Shown: positions 35,829-44,420, counted from the first letter of the stretch. The stretch: 64,000 nt of DNA from Methylobacterium bullatum (GCA_902712845.1 LR743504.1:2640001-2704000), one strand, 5' to 3'. The notes: a model not told the origin generated them from the letters alone. Numbers and translations are program-made.

Positions 35829-36608
35829 ATGCGTCGTTCGCTTATCGAGGAGCCCATCACCCGCGCCGGTCCGCTCTCGCGCGGGACCGCGATCCTGTCG
35901 GTCTTCGTCACCCTGTTCGCCCTCGTTCTGGTGCGCGACCCGAGGGCGGAGGAGGGGCCCGCACTGGTGACGCTGGCATCCGGCCTCGTCCTGGCGGTAG
36001 TGGCGATCGCCTTTGCCATCTTCGCCTTCGTCCGGGTGTGGCGCGAGGGGGCGCGCGGATTGGGCGGCGCAATCGTGGGCCTGTTCCTGGCGGCGATCGT
36101 CCTCGGCTATCCGGCCTTCGTCGGGCTGCGCGGCCTGCGCCTTCCCGCCATCACCGACGTCACCACCGATACCGACAACCCGCCCGCCTTCTCGCGCTCG
36201 CATGCCGCCTTCACGGCGCGCGAAGGACATTATCCCCCCGATCCCGGCCCCGAGGCACGGATCGCCCAGCGCGCCTCCTATCTGCAGGTCGCCCCGCTCA
36301 CCCTGGACCTCGACGCCAACGCCGCGTTCGAACTCGCCCGTAAGGCCGCGGTGAATCGCAAATGGCAGATCGTGGAGGCGATCCGCCCCGGCGGCCGCGT
36401 CGGCAACGGCCGGATCGAGGCGGTAACGCGCGGACTCATCCTGAACCTCGCCAGCGACATCACGGTCCGTGTGCGACCAAGGGCGGACGGAGCCCGAATC
36501 GACGTGCGCTCCGCCTCCCGTATCGGCGACCGAGACTTCGGCGCCAATGCCGACACCATCCGGGGCTATCTCGACGAGGTCGCCAACCTCGCCATCGCCG
36601 TCAAATGA
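35829..36608 (+). CDS. DUF1499 membrane protein
   Basis: 259 residues. Three hydrophobic segments near the N-terminus (about 20-35, 47-68 and 80-97) anchor a C-terminal DUF1499 domain (about 130-259), recognisable by the middle DNPPAFSRSHAAFTAR region and the end VRVRPRADGARIDVRSASRIGDRDFGANADTIRGYL in pattern. The function of the family is not known. Divergent from the MarR gene with 156 bases between. Confidence 0.8.
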   Translation: MRRSLIEEPITRAGPLSRGTAILSVFVTLFALVLVRDPRAEEGPALVTLASGLVLAVVAIAFAIFAFVRVWREGARGLGGAIVGLFLAAIVLGYPAFVGLRGLRLPAITDVTTDTDNPPAFSRSHAAFTAREGHYPPDPGPEARIAQRASYLQVAPLTLDLDANAAFELARKAAVNRKWQIVEAIRPGGRVGNGRIEAVTRGLILNLASDITVRVRPRADGARIDVRSASRIGDRDFGANADTIRGYLDEVANLAIAVK

Positions 36609-36699
36609 GCGGTCGAGCCGAGTCTGTCGGCTCGGTCAGGTTCGACTGCAGGGGAAGCGCGCACTTCCACCTCCAGAAGGCTGCAACATTCACCCCCGC

Positions 36700-36840
36700 T
36701 CTTTCCGGCAGAGCGCGTCCCACTTCCCCTTGCGGGGAGAGGTCAGGAGTGGGGGTGGCTCCGCTTGCCTCCGCAACCTGAGGGTCGCCCAACCACCCCC
36801 ACCTCCAACTCCTCCCCACAAGGGGAGGAGAGCCGCGCCT
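36700..36840. repeat. G/C hairpin repeats in the DUF1499-MBL gap
   Basis: The stretch contains a CTTCCCCTTGCGGGGAGAGG hairpin, an AGTGGGGGTGG / CCACCCCCACCT pair and CTCCCCACAAGGGGAG. It belongs to the same loose family as 21165-21204 and 59774-59967. It lies in a 317-base convergent gap that shows no other feature. Confidence 0.6.
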
Positions 36841-36925
36841 CCTGCGAAACGGATAGATCCAATAGCCGGAAGGCGAGGGGGCCTGAGGCGACCGCTCGAT
36901 CCGCGGCCGTCATACGATGCCGGTT

Positions 36926-37861
36926 TCAGGCCGGCCTGTAGACACTGTCGAGGCGCGGCGGGCCATCGGTGACGACGAGCCCGCGCTCCACCAGATCCTC
37001 CAGATGGGCGAAGACCGATAGCGCCGCCGCACCCTGAAGGGGCGCGCTCAAGCCCTGATAGATCACCCCGACGATGGAGCGGATGTCGCGGTCCCCGGCC
37101 TCGATCCGCGTGCGGATCGCGCTCTCGCGCTGGCGCCGGTGGGCTGCGAGGCCCCGGACGAAGCGGCGCGGATCGCGCACCGGGCCACCATGGCCCGGCC
37201 AGTAGATCGTCTCGTCGCGCCCGCGCAACGCTTCGAGCGACGCCATGTAGGCCCGCATCGAACCGTCGGGCGGCGCCACGATGGTGGTGGACCACGCCAT
37301 CACGTGGTCGCCCGAGAACAGGGCCTGTTCCTCCGGCAGGGCGAAGGCGAGGTGGTTCATGGTGTGACCCGGCGTTTCCACCGCGCGCAGGGTCCAGCCC
37401 GGCCCCTCCAGCGTGTCGCCCTCGCTCATCTGGCGGTCGGGCCGGTGGTCCCGGTCGGCGCTGGCGTCGAGATGCGGGAACTCGCCCTCCGCCAGGTTTC
37501 TGGCGGCGCGATGCGGGCCGCAGCCGACGATGGGCACGCCCGTCTCCGCCTGCAGCAGGCGGGCGCCCGGCGAGTGGTCGCGATGGGTATGGGTGACGAC
37601 GATGGCGGTGAGCCGCTCGCCGGCAATGGCCGCGATCAGCGCCGCCACGTGAGCGGGATCGGCGGGACCGGGATCGATGATCGCCACCTCGCCCTGTCCG
37701 ACGATGTAGCTGCAGGTGCCGCTCGACGTGAACGGACTCGCATTGGGAGAGATCCGCCGGCGCACCAGCGGCGACAGGCTCACCGTCTCGCCGTTGGCCG
37801 GGGCCGCCCCGTCGAAGTTCGGATCCGCCGCGGTGTCGCCGTCGTCGCTGGTCTTGGTCAT
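36926..37861 (-). CDS. MBL-fold metallo-hydrolase (LACTB2-like)
   Basis: 311 residues. The zinc motif is THTHRDHS (HxHxDH, about residue 88), with further ligands in VETPGHTMNHLAF and LFSGDHVMAW; a C-terminal helical domain (about 225-300) with a winged-helix look follows, as in LACTB2/RNase-type beta-lactamase-fold proteins. The substrate is unknown: an RNA or a thioester is possible. ATG 37861 is preferred over an in-frame start 20 codons upstream. Confidence 0.87.
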   Translation of the reverse strand: MTKTSDDGDTAADPNFDGAAPANGETVSLSPLVRRRISPNASPFTSSGTCSYIVGQGEVAIIDPGPADPAHVAALIAAIAGERLTAIVVTHTHRDHSPGARLLQAETGVPIVGCGPHRAARNLAEGEFPHLDASADRDHRPDRQMSEGDTLEGPGWTLRAVETPGHTMNHLAFALPEEQALFSGDHVMAWSTTIVAPPDGSMRAYMASLEALRGRDETIYWPGHGGPVRDPRRFVRGLAAHRRQRESAIRTRIEAGDRDIRSIVGVIYQGLSAPLQGAAALSVFAHLEDLVERGLVVTDGPPRLDSVYRPA

Positions 37862-38006
37862 GCGGTACCTGGAACGATCACACTCGTGTCCGCCCCTAAG
37901 CCATCGTGGGGCAAGCCACAACGGAGGCCTCAGCAGGTTCAGCGGAAGTGGTCACCGGTTCCGCGTCCTGAAACTTGCGACGCTTCAAAGGGCTAAGCAG
38001 GTGACG

Positions 38007-39032
38007 TCAGCGTGTGAAGGGCGAGGACACCACGACTCGGACGACCGCGAAACCCGCATCGACGTCCTGGCTGCGCTGGACGCTGCCGAAGCCTCCGGTG
38101 CCATCGCCGGAGTTCATCTGCGCAACACGAATCCGCGAAACCCGGTCGACCGCTCGGCCGGCCTGACGGATATCCTGCTCGGCGGCACGCGCGTCGGCTT
38201 CGCGACGGACGACGTCGATCTTGCGGTCGATGCTGCGGCGCTCGCGCCGGGAAAGGATGCCGGCCTCGCGGAAATCCACCACCGTGAAACCGCCGGGCCG
38301 GGTGGAGACCACCACACGGGCGCTCGATGGGGTGGCGACCACGTCGCCCACCCGAGCGGTCGGGTCGCGCTCGATCGGCAGAGGCACCGCCGCCACGCCT
38401 TCGGGCTGGCAGGAGCACTGCTCGACACGCTTGGTGCGGTACAGGTTCGCGACTTGAAGGGCCCGGTAGGGACGCCCGTCGAGACCGACGGCCCGGTCGA
38501 GATCGTTCTGCCTCGCACCCAGCGTGTAGAGGCTGGTGGCGGCGTTGGGGCAAGAAGCGGCACAGGCCGCCTCGTGCAGGGGAATGTCGGCGCGGGACGC
38601 CAGGCGCCCGAGGGGGAACAGGTAGCCGTCACAGGCCCGGACGCAGACCGTGCGGGCTCCGAGCGCCGAGGCGGTCAGCGCGGCGGAGGCGGCGCGGCTC
38701 GCACGGGCGGGGGAGGGGCGCGTGAGACGAGCGACGCGTGGCGTCTGGCGCGGCGCCTGGACCGCCGTGATGCGGCTCGTGGTGGGAAGGGAGGCGTAGC
38801 GGGGCCGGGCAGGACGCGGCATCGAAGCGGGCGCGGGCTGCGGCTTCACCGCCGGACCGCGAAAAATCTCCTCGAAGAAACTGAAGATACCTCCCTGCTC
38901 GGAGGCCTGGACCAGGCTCGATCCGGCAACGACACCGCCGAGTCCAAGGACCAGCCCGGCCATGACCGGGGCGACAACGCGCGTCTGCGCCGCGAAACTC
39001 GTCCGTCTCCTGCCGGGGTTCGTCGACCGCAT
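38007..39032 (-). CDS. DUF2865 domain protein, exported
   Basis: 341 residues with a signal anchor (VMAGLVLGLGGVVAGSSLVQASE, about residues 20-42). The DUF2865 part begins with ARTVCVRACDGYLFPLG and carries paired cysteines in ACAASCPNAATSLYTLG and VEQCSCQPEGV, likely disulfides in the periplasm. The domain is common in Methylobacterium and Bradyrhizobium; its role is not known. ATG 39032 places the hydrophobic segment properly; longer frames are not credible. Confidence 0.75.
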   Translation of the reverse strand: MRSTNPGRRRTSFAAQTRVVAPVMAGLVLGLGGVVAGSSLVQASEQGGIFSFFEEIFRGPAVKPQPAPASMPRPARPRYASLPTTSRITAVQAPRQTPRVARLTRPSPARASRAASAALTASALGARTVCVRACDGYLFPLGRLASRADIPLHEAACAASCPNAATSLYTLGARQNDLDRAVGLDGRPYRALQVANLYRTKRVEQCSCQPEGVAAVPLPIERDPTARVGDVVATPSSARVVVSTRPGGFTVVDFREAGILSRRERRSIDRKIDVVRREADARAAEQDIRQAGRAVDRVSRIRVAQMNSGDGTGGFGSVQRSQDVDAGFAVVRVVVSSPFTR

Positions 39033-39382
39033 CGTTCTCTTAACCCTTCGGCAACCATCCGCCAGGACGCCCGTCCTGCCTAAGGCCCAGGCGAACGCCT
39101 TCGCAACGGGGGTAGACCACCGAGTTTTGCCCATCGGCGAAGGGCCGATCCCACCCTGTGTCGGTCCGCGCATCCCGCCGGAGGCCCGACAGGGGGAACT
39201 GGGGAGCGGACCTGCCCGCCCTCGCCAGCGGGCGTTTCATGCCCGCGCCACAACGCTCGCGGGACGGAGACGACGCTCGCCGCCGGCCCCTATCTTAGCC
39301 TTTGTTTTCCATTATAGCCGATGCTATATGCCGTCCTGGGTGCAGTGCGGTACCCACGACTCAGCTCGACGGAAGACGCGGC
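39033..39382. other. Divergent gap between the DUF2865 gene and mntH
   Basis: 350 bases. The right end has the mntH promoter (TTGTTT at 39302-39307, 17-base spacer, TATATG at 39325-39330) with the MntR-like box. The rest shows no gene; antisense frames there lack codon bias and ribosome-binding sites. Confidence 0.5.
39313..39328 (+). promoter_or_regulatory. MntR-like operator in the mntH promoter
   Basis: TATAGC-CGAT-GCTATA, 6-bp perfect arms around a 4-base centre. Read on the other strand it contains ATAGCATCGGCTAT, close to the E. coli MntR-box core ATAGCAAAGGCTAT. It fills the spacer between -35 and -10 and overlaps the -10, so a bound repressor would block transcription. Confidence 0.75.
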
Positions 39383-40729
39383 ATGGACAGGCTCGACGAA
39401 GACCGGGGGTGGCGCTTCAGCCGCGAAACGAACGAACAGCCGAGTCTCGGTCGCATGAATGCCAGCGTCCCCGTGCTGTCTCACGGATCCTGGCTGCGGC
39501 GGCTGCTGGCTTTCATCGGGCCGGGCTACATGATCTCCGTCGGCTACATGGACCCGGGCAACTGGGCCACCGACATCGCGGGCGGCTCGCAATTCGGCTA
39601 CACGCTGCTCGCCGTCATCCTGCTCTCGAACCTCATGGCGATCGTGCTGCAGGCCCTCTCGGCCCGGCTCGGCATCGCCACCGGCCGCGACCTCGCCCAG
39701 GCTTGCCGCGATCATTATCCCCGGCCCGTCAGCTTCGTCCTGTGGATCGCCTGCGAGGCGGCGATCATCGCCTGCGACCTCGCCGAGGTCATCGGCACCG
39801 CCATCGCCCTCAAGCTGCTCTTCGGCATCCCCCTCGTCATCGGGGCGATCATCACCGCCCTCGACGTGTTCCTGATCCTGCTGCTGATGCGGCGCGGCTT
39901 CCGGGCACTCGAAGCCTTCGTCATCGCGCTGCTGCTGGTGATCTTCGTGTGCTTCGGCATCCAGATCGCGCTCGCCGCGCCTCCAATCCAGGCGGTGCTC
40001 GCGGGCTTCATCCCCTCGTCGCAGATCGTCACCAACCCGGCCACCCTCTACATCGCCATCGGCATCATCGGCGCCACCGTGATGCCGCATAACCTCTACC
40101 TGCACTCCTCCATCGTTCAGACGCGGGCCTATCCCCGCACCGAGGAAGGACGCCGGGGCGCCCTGCGCTTCGCGGTGACGGATTCGACGATCGCCCTGAT
40201 GCTGGCGCTCTTCGTCAATGCCGCGATCCTGATCATGGCCGCATCGGTGTTCCATTCCACCGGGCGCACCGACGTGCAGGAGATCGAGCAGGCTTACGAG
40301 CTGCTGTCGCCGCTCCTGGGAGCCGGCATCGCCTCCACCTTGTTCGCCGTGGCGCTCCTGGCCTCGGGGCTCAACTCCACCGTCACAGCGACGCTGGCCG
40401 GCCAGATCATCATGGAAGGCTTCCTGCGCCTGCGCATTCCCGACTGGGCGCGGCGCCTCATCACGCGCGGCATCGCCATCGTCCCCGTCGTCGTCGTGAC
40501 CGGACTCTACGGGGAAGAGGGCACGGCGCGCCTGCTGGTGCTCAGCCAGGTCGTCCTGTCCATGCAATTGCCCTTCGCGGTGATCCCGCTCGTGCGCTTC
40601 GTGTCGGACAAGCGGAAGATGGGCGCCCTGGTGATTCCGGCCTGGCTGAAGCTCCTCGCCTGGGTCATCGCCGGCATCATCGTCGTCCTGAACGTCAAGC
40701 TCCTGGTGGATACCGTCACGGGCGCCTGA
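39383..40729 (+). CDS. mntH: Nramp-family divalent metal (manganese) transporter
   Basis: 448 residues with about 11 membrane segments. The Nramp metal-site motifs are present: [10 protein letters not shown] in TM1 (DPGN) and [12 protein letters not shown] in TM6 (MPH). It takes up Mn2+ (and Fe2+) using the proton gradient at the inner membrane. ATG 39383 has GGAAG upstream; the frame is open for 27 further codons but these overlap the promoter. An MntR-type box 55 bases upstream predicts repression by manganese. A strong hairpin follows the gene. The porin gene downstream carries the same box. Confidence 0.94.
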   Translation: MDRLDEDRGWRFSRETNEQPSLGRMNASVPVLSHGSWLRRLLAFIGPGYMISVGYMDPGNWATDIAGGSQFGYTLLAVILLSNLMAIVLQALSARLGIATGRDLAQACRDHYPRPVSFVLWIACEAAIIACDLAEVIGTAIALKLLFGIPLVIGAIITALDVFLILLLMRRGFRALEAFVIALLLVIFVCFGIQIALAAPPIQAVLAGFIPSSQIVTNPATLYIAIGIIGATVMPHNLYLHSSIVQTRAYPRTEEGRRGALRFAVTDSTIALMLALFVNAAILIMAASVFHSTGRTDVQEIEQAYELLSPLLGAGIASTLFAVALLASGLNSTVTATLAGQIIMEGFLRLRIPDWARRLITRGIAIVPVVVVTGLYGEEGTARLLVLSQVVLSMQLPFAVIPLVRFVSDKRKMGALVIPAWLKLLAWVIAGIIVVLNVKLLVDTVTGA

Positions 40730-40744
40730 CGCATAGGGTCCGAC

Positions 40745-40770
40745 GCCCGCTGCCCCGACGGGCAGCGGGC
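40745..40770 (+). terminator. Hairpin after mntH
   Basis: GCCCGCTGCCC, loop CGAC, and its exact complement: an 11-bp stem 16 bases after the mntH stop. It has no T-run, but probably separates mntH from the porin transcript. Confidence 0.55.
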
Positions 40771-40833
40771 GGACGCCACACAACCCCCACCGGGCCGCGC
40801 CGCGGCACCGGGCGGTGAAGCTTTGCCCAGCTA

Positions 40834-40849
40834 TATAGCATAGGCTATA
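40834..40849 (+). promoter_or_regulatory. MntR-like operator in the porin promoter
   Basis: TATAGC-ATAG-GCTATA, containing ATAGCATAGGCTAT, one base different from the E. coli MntR-box core. A promoter TTGCCC (40823-40828), 17-base spacer, TATACT (40846-40851) surrounds it. The box starts 3 bases before the end of the overlap with -10, exactly the geometry found for mntH. Confidence 0.75.
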
Positions 40850-40868
40850 CTATCGAGATGAGGCGTCG

Positions 40869-42293
40869 ATGATCAGCATGAGGATGATCGCCCGGCGGCC
40901 GATGGCGCCGGCACGGATCGTCTCCGCCGTTTTCGCCCTCCTCTCTGCCGATCCCGCATGGTCGGAACCCGGCCAGACGGGCGCCGTGGACGATCGTCCG
41001 GCGCAATCGGCTCCGCTGGAGCCCGATCGTCCCCCCTCCATCCAGACGTCGCTCGGTGCATTCGGGGATCCGGGCGGCTTCCGCAGCATGCTGGCGGCGC
41101 GGGGCATCGACTACAACCTGCTCTATACGAACGAGATCCTCGGCAACGTGTCCGGCGGGGTGAGGCAGGGCGCGATCCATGCCGGCAAATTCGAGACCGC
41201 CGTCACGGTCGATTTCGACCGTCTCGCCGGGTGGACCGGATGGAGCGGCTTCGCCAACGTGTTCCAGATCCACGATACCGGCGGCCTGCGCGACCGGAGT
41301 TTCCAGCGGCTCATCACGGTCAGCAACATCGAGGCCTATCCATCGACACGCCTCTCGGAACTCTGGCTGGAGCGAACCTCCGAGGACCGCAACCTGAGCC
41401 TGCGCTTCGGGCAACTGGTGGCGGATGGGGAGTTCTTCTCGTCCGAGACCGGCAAGATCTTCCTGAGCAACGACTGGCCGACCATCACTGGGGCAAATCT
41501 TCCGAGCGGCGGCCCCGCCTATCCGATCTCGACCCCCGGCATGAGGCTGCGCTGGACGCCCGATGCTTCGGTGAGCGGGCTCGTCGCCATCTTCAACGGC
41601 GATCCCGGCGATCAGGCCAGCGTCAACCGGACAGGATTGAATTTTCGACTGAACGATGCGCCCCTGGTCATGGGGGAGGTCCAGTTTCGCGCGGTGCCCG
41701 GCCCCGATGGGCTCGGGCGGAGTCTGAAGCTCGGCGGGTACCGGCATTTCGGACGTTTCGACGATTACCGCTATGACCGGACGGGTCTCCCCCTGGCAAA
41801 CCCGCGCAGCGGCGGCTCGGCCCGCCGCCACGCCGGCACCAGCGGCGCCTATGCGGTCGTCGACGCGCAGCTGTATCGGCCCGCGGGCGGTATCGAGACC
41901 GATGGGATTTCCGCCTATGCCCGTCTTTCGACGAGCCCTTCGGACCGAAACCTCATTGATCTCTGGGCGGATGGGGGAATCGTGGTCACGGGCATGACAC
42001 CCGACCGCCCGAAAGACGCCTTCGGACTGAGCTTCATCTATGCGCGGATCGGCGAGAACGCCCGGCGCTACGACCTGGACCGGCTCTCATTCGACACAGA
42101 GTTCCACGTTCCGCGCAGCTTTGAGGCCACGATCGAAGCGACCTACCTTTTCGCTCTAGCGCCCGGTTGGACGATCCAACCGGACATCCAGTACGTCTTC
42201 AACCCCGGCGGCGGCGCCAGCGATCCGATCCGCCCGGGCCAGCGCTTAAAGGGCGGCGCCGTGTTCGGCCTCCGCTCGACGCTCACCTACTGA
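40869..42293 (+). CDS. OprB-family porin, probably manganese-regulated
   Basis: 474 residues with an N-terminal signal (about 30 residues, ending near DPAWSEP) and a beta-barrel pattern ending in the aromatic residue Tyr (RSTLTY), as in outer-membrane proteins. OprB/carbohydrate-porin segments include LYTNEILGNVSGG, LRFGQLVADGEFF, GLVAIFNGDPGD and DIQYVFNPGG. OprB porins are named for sugar uptake, but the operator shared with mntH suggests that this one lets Mn2+ through the outer membrane, as MnoP does in Bradyrhizobium. The start may be 40869, 40878 or 40884; the predicted leader is very short. Confidence 0.82.
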   Translation: MISMRMIARRPMAPARIVSAVFALLSADPAWSEPGQTGAVDDRPAQSAPLEPDRPPSIQTSLGAFGDPGGFRSMLAARGIDYNLLYTNEILGNVSGGVRQGAIHAGKFETAVTVDFDRLAGWTGWSGFANVFQIHDTGGLRDRSFQRLITVSNIEAYPSTRLSELWLERTSEDRNLSLRFGQLVADGEFFSSETGKIFLSNDWPTITGANLPSGGPAYPISTPGMRLRWTPDASVSGLVAIFNGDPGDQASVNRTGLNFRLNDAPLVMGEVQFRAVPGPDGLGRSLKLGGYRHFGRFDDYRYDRTGLPLANPRSGGSARRHAGTSGAYAVVDAQLYRPAGGIETDGISAYARLSTSPSDRNLIDLWADGGIVVTGMTPDRPKDAFGLSFIYARIGENARRYDLDRLSFDTEFHVPRSFEATIEATYLFALAPGWTIQPDIQYVFNPGGGASDPIRPGQRLKGGAVFGLRSTLTY

Positions 42294-42440
42294 TCAGCGC
42301 CGACGGGCGCCACGCACGCGAACCGGCACCATCTGGGGAGTGGGTGAAGTGCCCTCGACGACCTGTACGAATCCGCGAGCGGCAGCGGCGACCGCATCGA
42401 GGAAACGTCGTGCGATTGATGCGGCCAGCGACTCTCTCAT
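42294..42440 (-). CDS. Possible stress-induced small protein, 48 residues
   Basis: The frame reads MRESLAASIARRFLDAVAAA then ARGFVQVVEGTSP and a basic C-terminus (VRVRGARRR). The first 25 residues form an amphipathic helix. It is directly preceded, at 42497-42473, by a perfect EcfG-type promoter whose predicted transcript starts about 26 bases before the ATG. The ribosome-binding site is weak. No family recognised. It is convergent with the porin gene and its stop abuts the porin stop. Confidence 0.45.
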   Translation of the reverse strand: MRESLAASIARRFLDAVAAAARGFVQVVEGTSPTPQMVPVRVRGARRR

Positions 42441-42472
42441 CAGATTGCATCCGTGTTCGGGAACAGGTGACG

Positions 42473-42497
42473 AACGCCACATGGGACACCGGGTTCC
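42473..42497 (-). promoter_or_regulatory. EcfG-type promoter (GGAAC-N16-CGTT) for the 48-residue ORF
   Basis: On the minus strand GGAAC (42497-42493), a 16-base spacer, then CGTT (42476-42473). This matches the general stress sigma factor EcfG consensus exactly. It points at the ORF starting at 42440. The remaining bases between 42498 and 42721 show no gene. Confidence 0.65.
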
Positions 42498-42721
42498 ACT
42501 CTGACGTCAACCGCTATGTGGGTCTGTCCTCCGGGCGCCGACAAGAGACCCGTCGATATGACGCATGTCCGTGATGCGCGGGTCGCCGGACGGACGTCAC
42601 GTCCGCCCCGAACAGACGTATGGTGGGCGTGAGTCCGAATGGGAAAACCCGGAGTCTCGACAGCCGCGATCACAACGAAGGCAAGCCAAGAACCAATCGT
42701 GACCGCTTTGTGTCAAAGTCA

Positions 42722-42746
42722 GGAACCGGCCGGAGAACTTGGCGTT
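42722..42746 (+). promoter_or_regulatory. EcfG-type promoter for the DUF1328 gene
   Basis: GGAAC (42722-42726), 16-base spacer, CGTT (42743-42746): a perfect match, 56 bases upstream of the DUF1328 start. Confidence 0.75.
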
Positions 42747-42801
42747 ATTGCTGTCATGAGGTCGCGGCACAGGTCGCGCCAGCTTCAAAAGGATCCGGAC
42801 C

Positions 42802-42978
42802 ATGCTTGGTTGGGCTGTAACATTCCTCGTCGTCGCTCTCGTGGCCGCTCTGCTTGGCTTTGGTGGTATTGCCGGCACCGCCATGGAAGCCGCGAAGCTC
42901 GTTTTCTTCGTCGCCATCGTCCTGTTCGCCATCTCGGCCGTGATCGGCCTGATGCGCGGTCGTTCGCCCACGCTCTGA
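42802..42978 (+). CDS. DUF1328 (YtjA-type) small membrane protein
   Basis: 58 residues: [20 protein letters not shown], then [16 protein letters not shown] and a second hydrophobic segment, ending RGRSPTL. This is the standard DUF1328/YtjA pattern of two transmembrane helices with a central IAGTA. The role of the family is unknown; members are often stress-induced. A perfect EcfG-type promoter lies upstream and a terminator follows, so it is a single-gene unit of the general stress regulon. Confidence 0.85.
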   Translation: MLGWAVTFLVVALVAALLGFGGIAGTAMEAAKLVFFVAIVLFAISAVIGLMRGRSPTL

Positions 42979-42989
42979 CGGGAGGACGG

Positions 42990-43056
42990 GTCGGCGCCAA
43001 GGCGCCGACAGGGACGGACACGAGAAAGCCGCCGGGTACTCCGGCGGCTTTTCTTC
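42990..43056 (+). terminator. Double hairpin terminator after the DUF1328 gene
   Basis: A first stem GTCGGCGCC-AA-GGCGCCGAC (42990-43009), then AAGCCGCCGG (43026-43035) paired with CCGGCGGCTT (43041-43050), followed by TTCTTC. The second has the form of an intrinsic terminator. Confidence 0.75.
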
Positions 43057-43125
43057 AATCGTCGGCCGTTCCGACACCCGCCATCGTGCCGATGCACACG
43101 TCAGGCGAAGTATCCGTGTCGTAGC

Positions 43126-43362
43126 CTAAACGTCGTCGAGGGTTTGAACCGAGGATTCGTCCATTCGGGCGATCAAGTCGCGAAAGCGATCCGGGACCGG
43201 CTGCTGAACGATGGTGTCGTACATGGCTCGCAGATGCATGCCGATCCGCTTCTGAGTGAGGTCACTCAGGCGGCGAGAATCGGGGCCTTCTGGTTTCGGC
43301 TCATGTACCTGCTCCGTTCGCGTCTCCGGCACGGAGATGCGGCCCGTCTCGTCATCGTCCAT
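43126..43362 (-). CDS. nepR: NepR anti-sigma factor
   Basis: 78 residues. The core KRIGMHLRAMYDTIVQQPVPDRFRDLIARM holds the two NepR helices joined by the PVPDRF turn. NepR binds and inhibits the stress sigma factor EcfG; phosphorylated PhyR pulls it off. The start matters: ATG 43428 is in frame, but the EcfG-type promoter at 43465-43441 predicts a transcript beginning near 43434, leaving almost no leader, while ATG 43362 has AAGGGG 8 bases upstream. I therefore chose 43362. No ecfG gene lies beside it in this window, unlike in many relatives where nepR and ecfG form an operon. Confidence 0.9.
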   Translation of the reverse strand: MDDDETGRISVPETRTEQVHEPKPEGPDSRRLSDLTQKRIGMHLRAMYDTIVQQPVPDRFRDLIARMDESSVQTLDDV

Positions 43363-43440
43363 TCGGTTATCCCCTTGATGCCACGCGGTGGCATCGCCGC
43401 GATTGTTTTGCGGCTTGACATAAGTCATGGCTGCACCTGC

Positions 43441-43465
43441 AACGCAGCGCCATACAATCGGTTCC
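43441..43465 (-). promoter_or_regulatory. EcfG-type promoter for nepR
   Basis: On the minus strand GGAAC (43465-43461), 16-base spacer, CGTT (43444-43441). Perfect consensus match. It lies back-to-back with the phyR promoter, 9 bases apart, and indicates feedback control of nepR by the sigma factor it inhibits. Confidence 0.8.
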
Positions 43466-43474
43466 GGGGTTAGC

Positions 43475-43499
43475 GGAACACAGCTCATCGATCCGCGTT
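43475..43499 (+). promoter_or_regulatory. EcfG-type promoter for phyR
   Basis: GGAAC (43475-43479), 16-base spacer, CGTT (43496-43499), 45 bases before the phyR ATG. A perfect match, giving positive feedback on the response regulator. Confidence 0.8.
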
Positions 43500-43544
43500 G
43501 TGGCGGTGGCGACCATAAAGAACGGCAGAGCCTAAGGGGATCTA

Positions 43545-44345
43545 ATGTCGACAGCTCAACTCGTCGTGCAACATCTGCCGTACCTGCGCCGCTACGCGCG
43601 GGCGCTCACAGGCAGCCAGGTCGCCGGCGATGCCTATGTGGCCGCCACCCTGGAAACGCTCGTGAACGAGCCCGACACGTTGGGGCGCAGCACCAACGTC
43701 AAAGCCGATCTGTTCCGCGTCTACACGCGCATCTGGAACTCTCTCTCGGTGAACGGCCAGAGCGATCACGTTCAGCATGATCTGCCGGCCGAAGTGCGCC
43801 TCGGCCAGATCACGCCGTTGCCGCGTCAGGCGTTCCTTCTGTCATGCCTCGAAGGCTTCTCCGAGGAAGATGCCGCCGTGATCCTCGAGGTCGACGTCAG
43901 CCAGGTGCGCGACCTCGTCGATGAAGCGGGTCGGGAACTGGCGGCCGACATGGCGACGGAGATCCTCATTATCGAGGACGAGCCGCTGATCGCCATGGAC
44001 CTCGAAGCCCTGGTGGAGGGCCTCGGCCACAACGTGATCGGCGTGGCGCGCACACGGTCCGAGGCGATCAAGATCGCGTCGGAGGGCTCGCGCCCCGGTC
44101 TGATCCTGGCGGACATCCAGCTCGCGGACGGCTCGTCGGGCCTCGATGCCGTGAACGACCTGTTGAAGACCTTCGAGGTCCCGGTGATCTTCATCACCGC
44201 CTATCCCGAGCGGTTCCTCACCGGAGAACGGCCGGAGCCGGCCTTCCTCATCGCCAAACCGTTCCAGCCCGCCAATGTGTCGGCGGTGATCAGCCAGGCA
44301 CTGTTCTTCCAGCAGAGCGCCCGCCGGCGCGAGAAGACGGCCTGA
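43545..44345 (+). CDS. phyR: General stress response regulator PhyR
   Basis: 266 residues, as in M. extorquens. The N-terminal about 130 residues are a sigma-factor-like decoy domain (LVVQHLPYLRRYARALTGSQ, LPRQAFLLSCLEGFSEEDAA). Residues about 138-255 are a receiver domain with acids in IIEDEPLIAMD, the phosphorylated aspartate D190 in LILADIQLADG and the switch lysine in FLIAKPFQP. When phosphorylated, the sigma-like domain captures NepR and frees EcfG. GGGGATCTA precedes the ATG. Divergent from nepR; a terminator follows. Confidence 0.97.
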   Translation: MSTAQLVVQHLPYLRRYARALTGSQVAGDAYVAATLETLVNEPDTLGRSTNVKADLFRVYTRIWNSLSVNGQSDHVQHDLPAEVRLGQITPLPRQAFLLSCLEGFSEEDAAVILEVDVSQVRDLVDEAGRELAADMATEILIIEDEPLIAMDLEALVEGLGHNVIGVARTRSEAIKIASEGSRPGLILADIQLADGSSGLDAVNDLLKTFEVPVIFITAYPERFLTGERPEPAFLIAKPFQPANVSAVISQALFFQQSARRREKTA

Positions 44346-44389
44346 CCGAAGCGCCGCCCAATCCGCGGCGAGCTTCGAACGACGCAAGC

Positions 44390-44420
44390 AGCCCCGGTCT
44401 CGCACCGGGGCTTTTCTTTT
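44390..44420 (+). terminator. Intrinsic terminator after phyR
   Basis: AGCCCCGGT (44390-44398) pairs with ACCGGGGCT (44404-44412), loop CTCGC, followed by TTTCTTTT. Confidence 0.85.
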
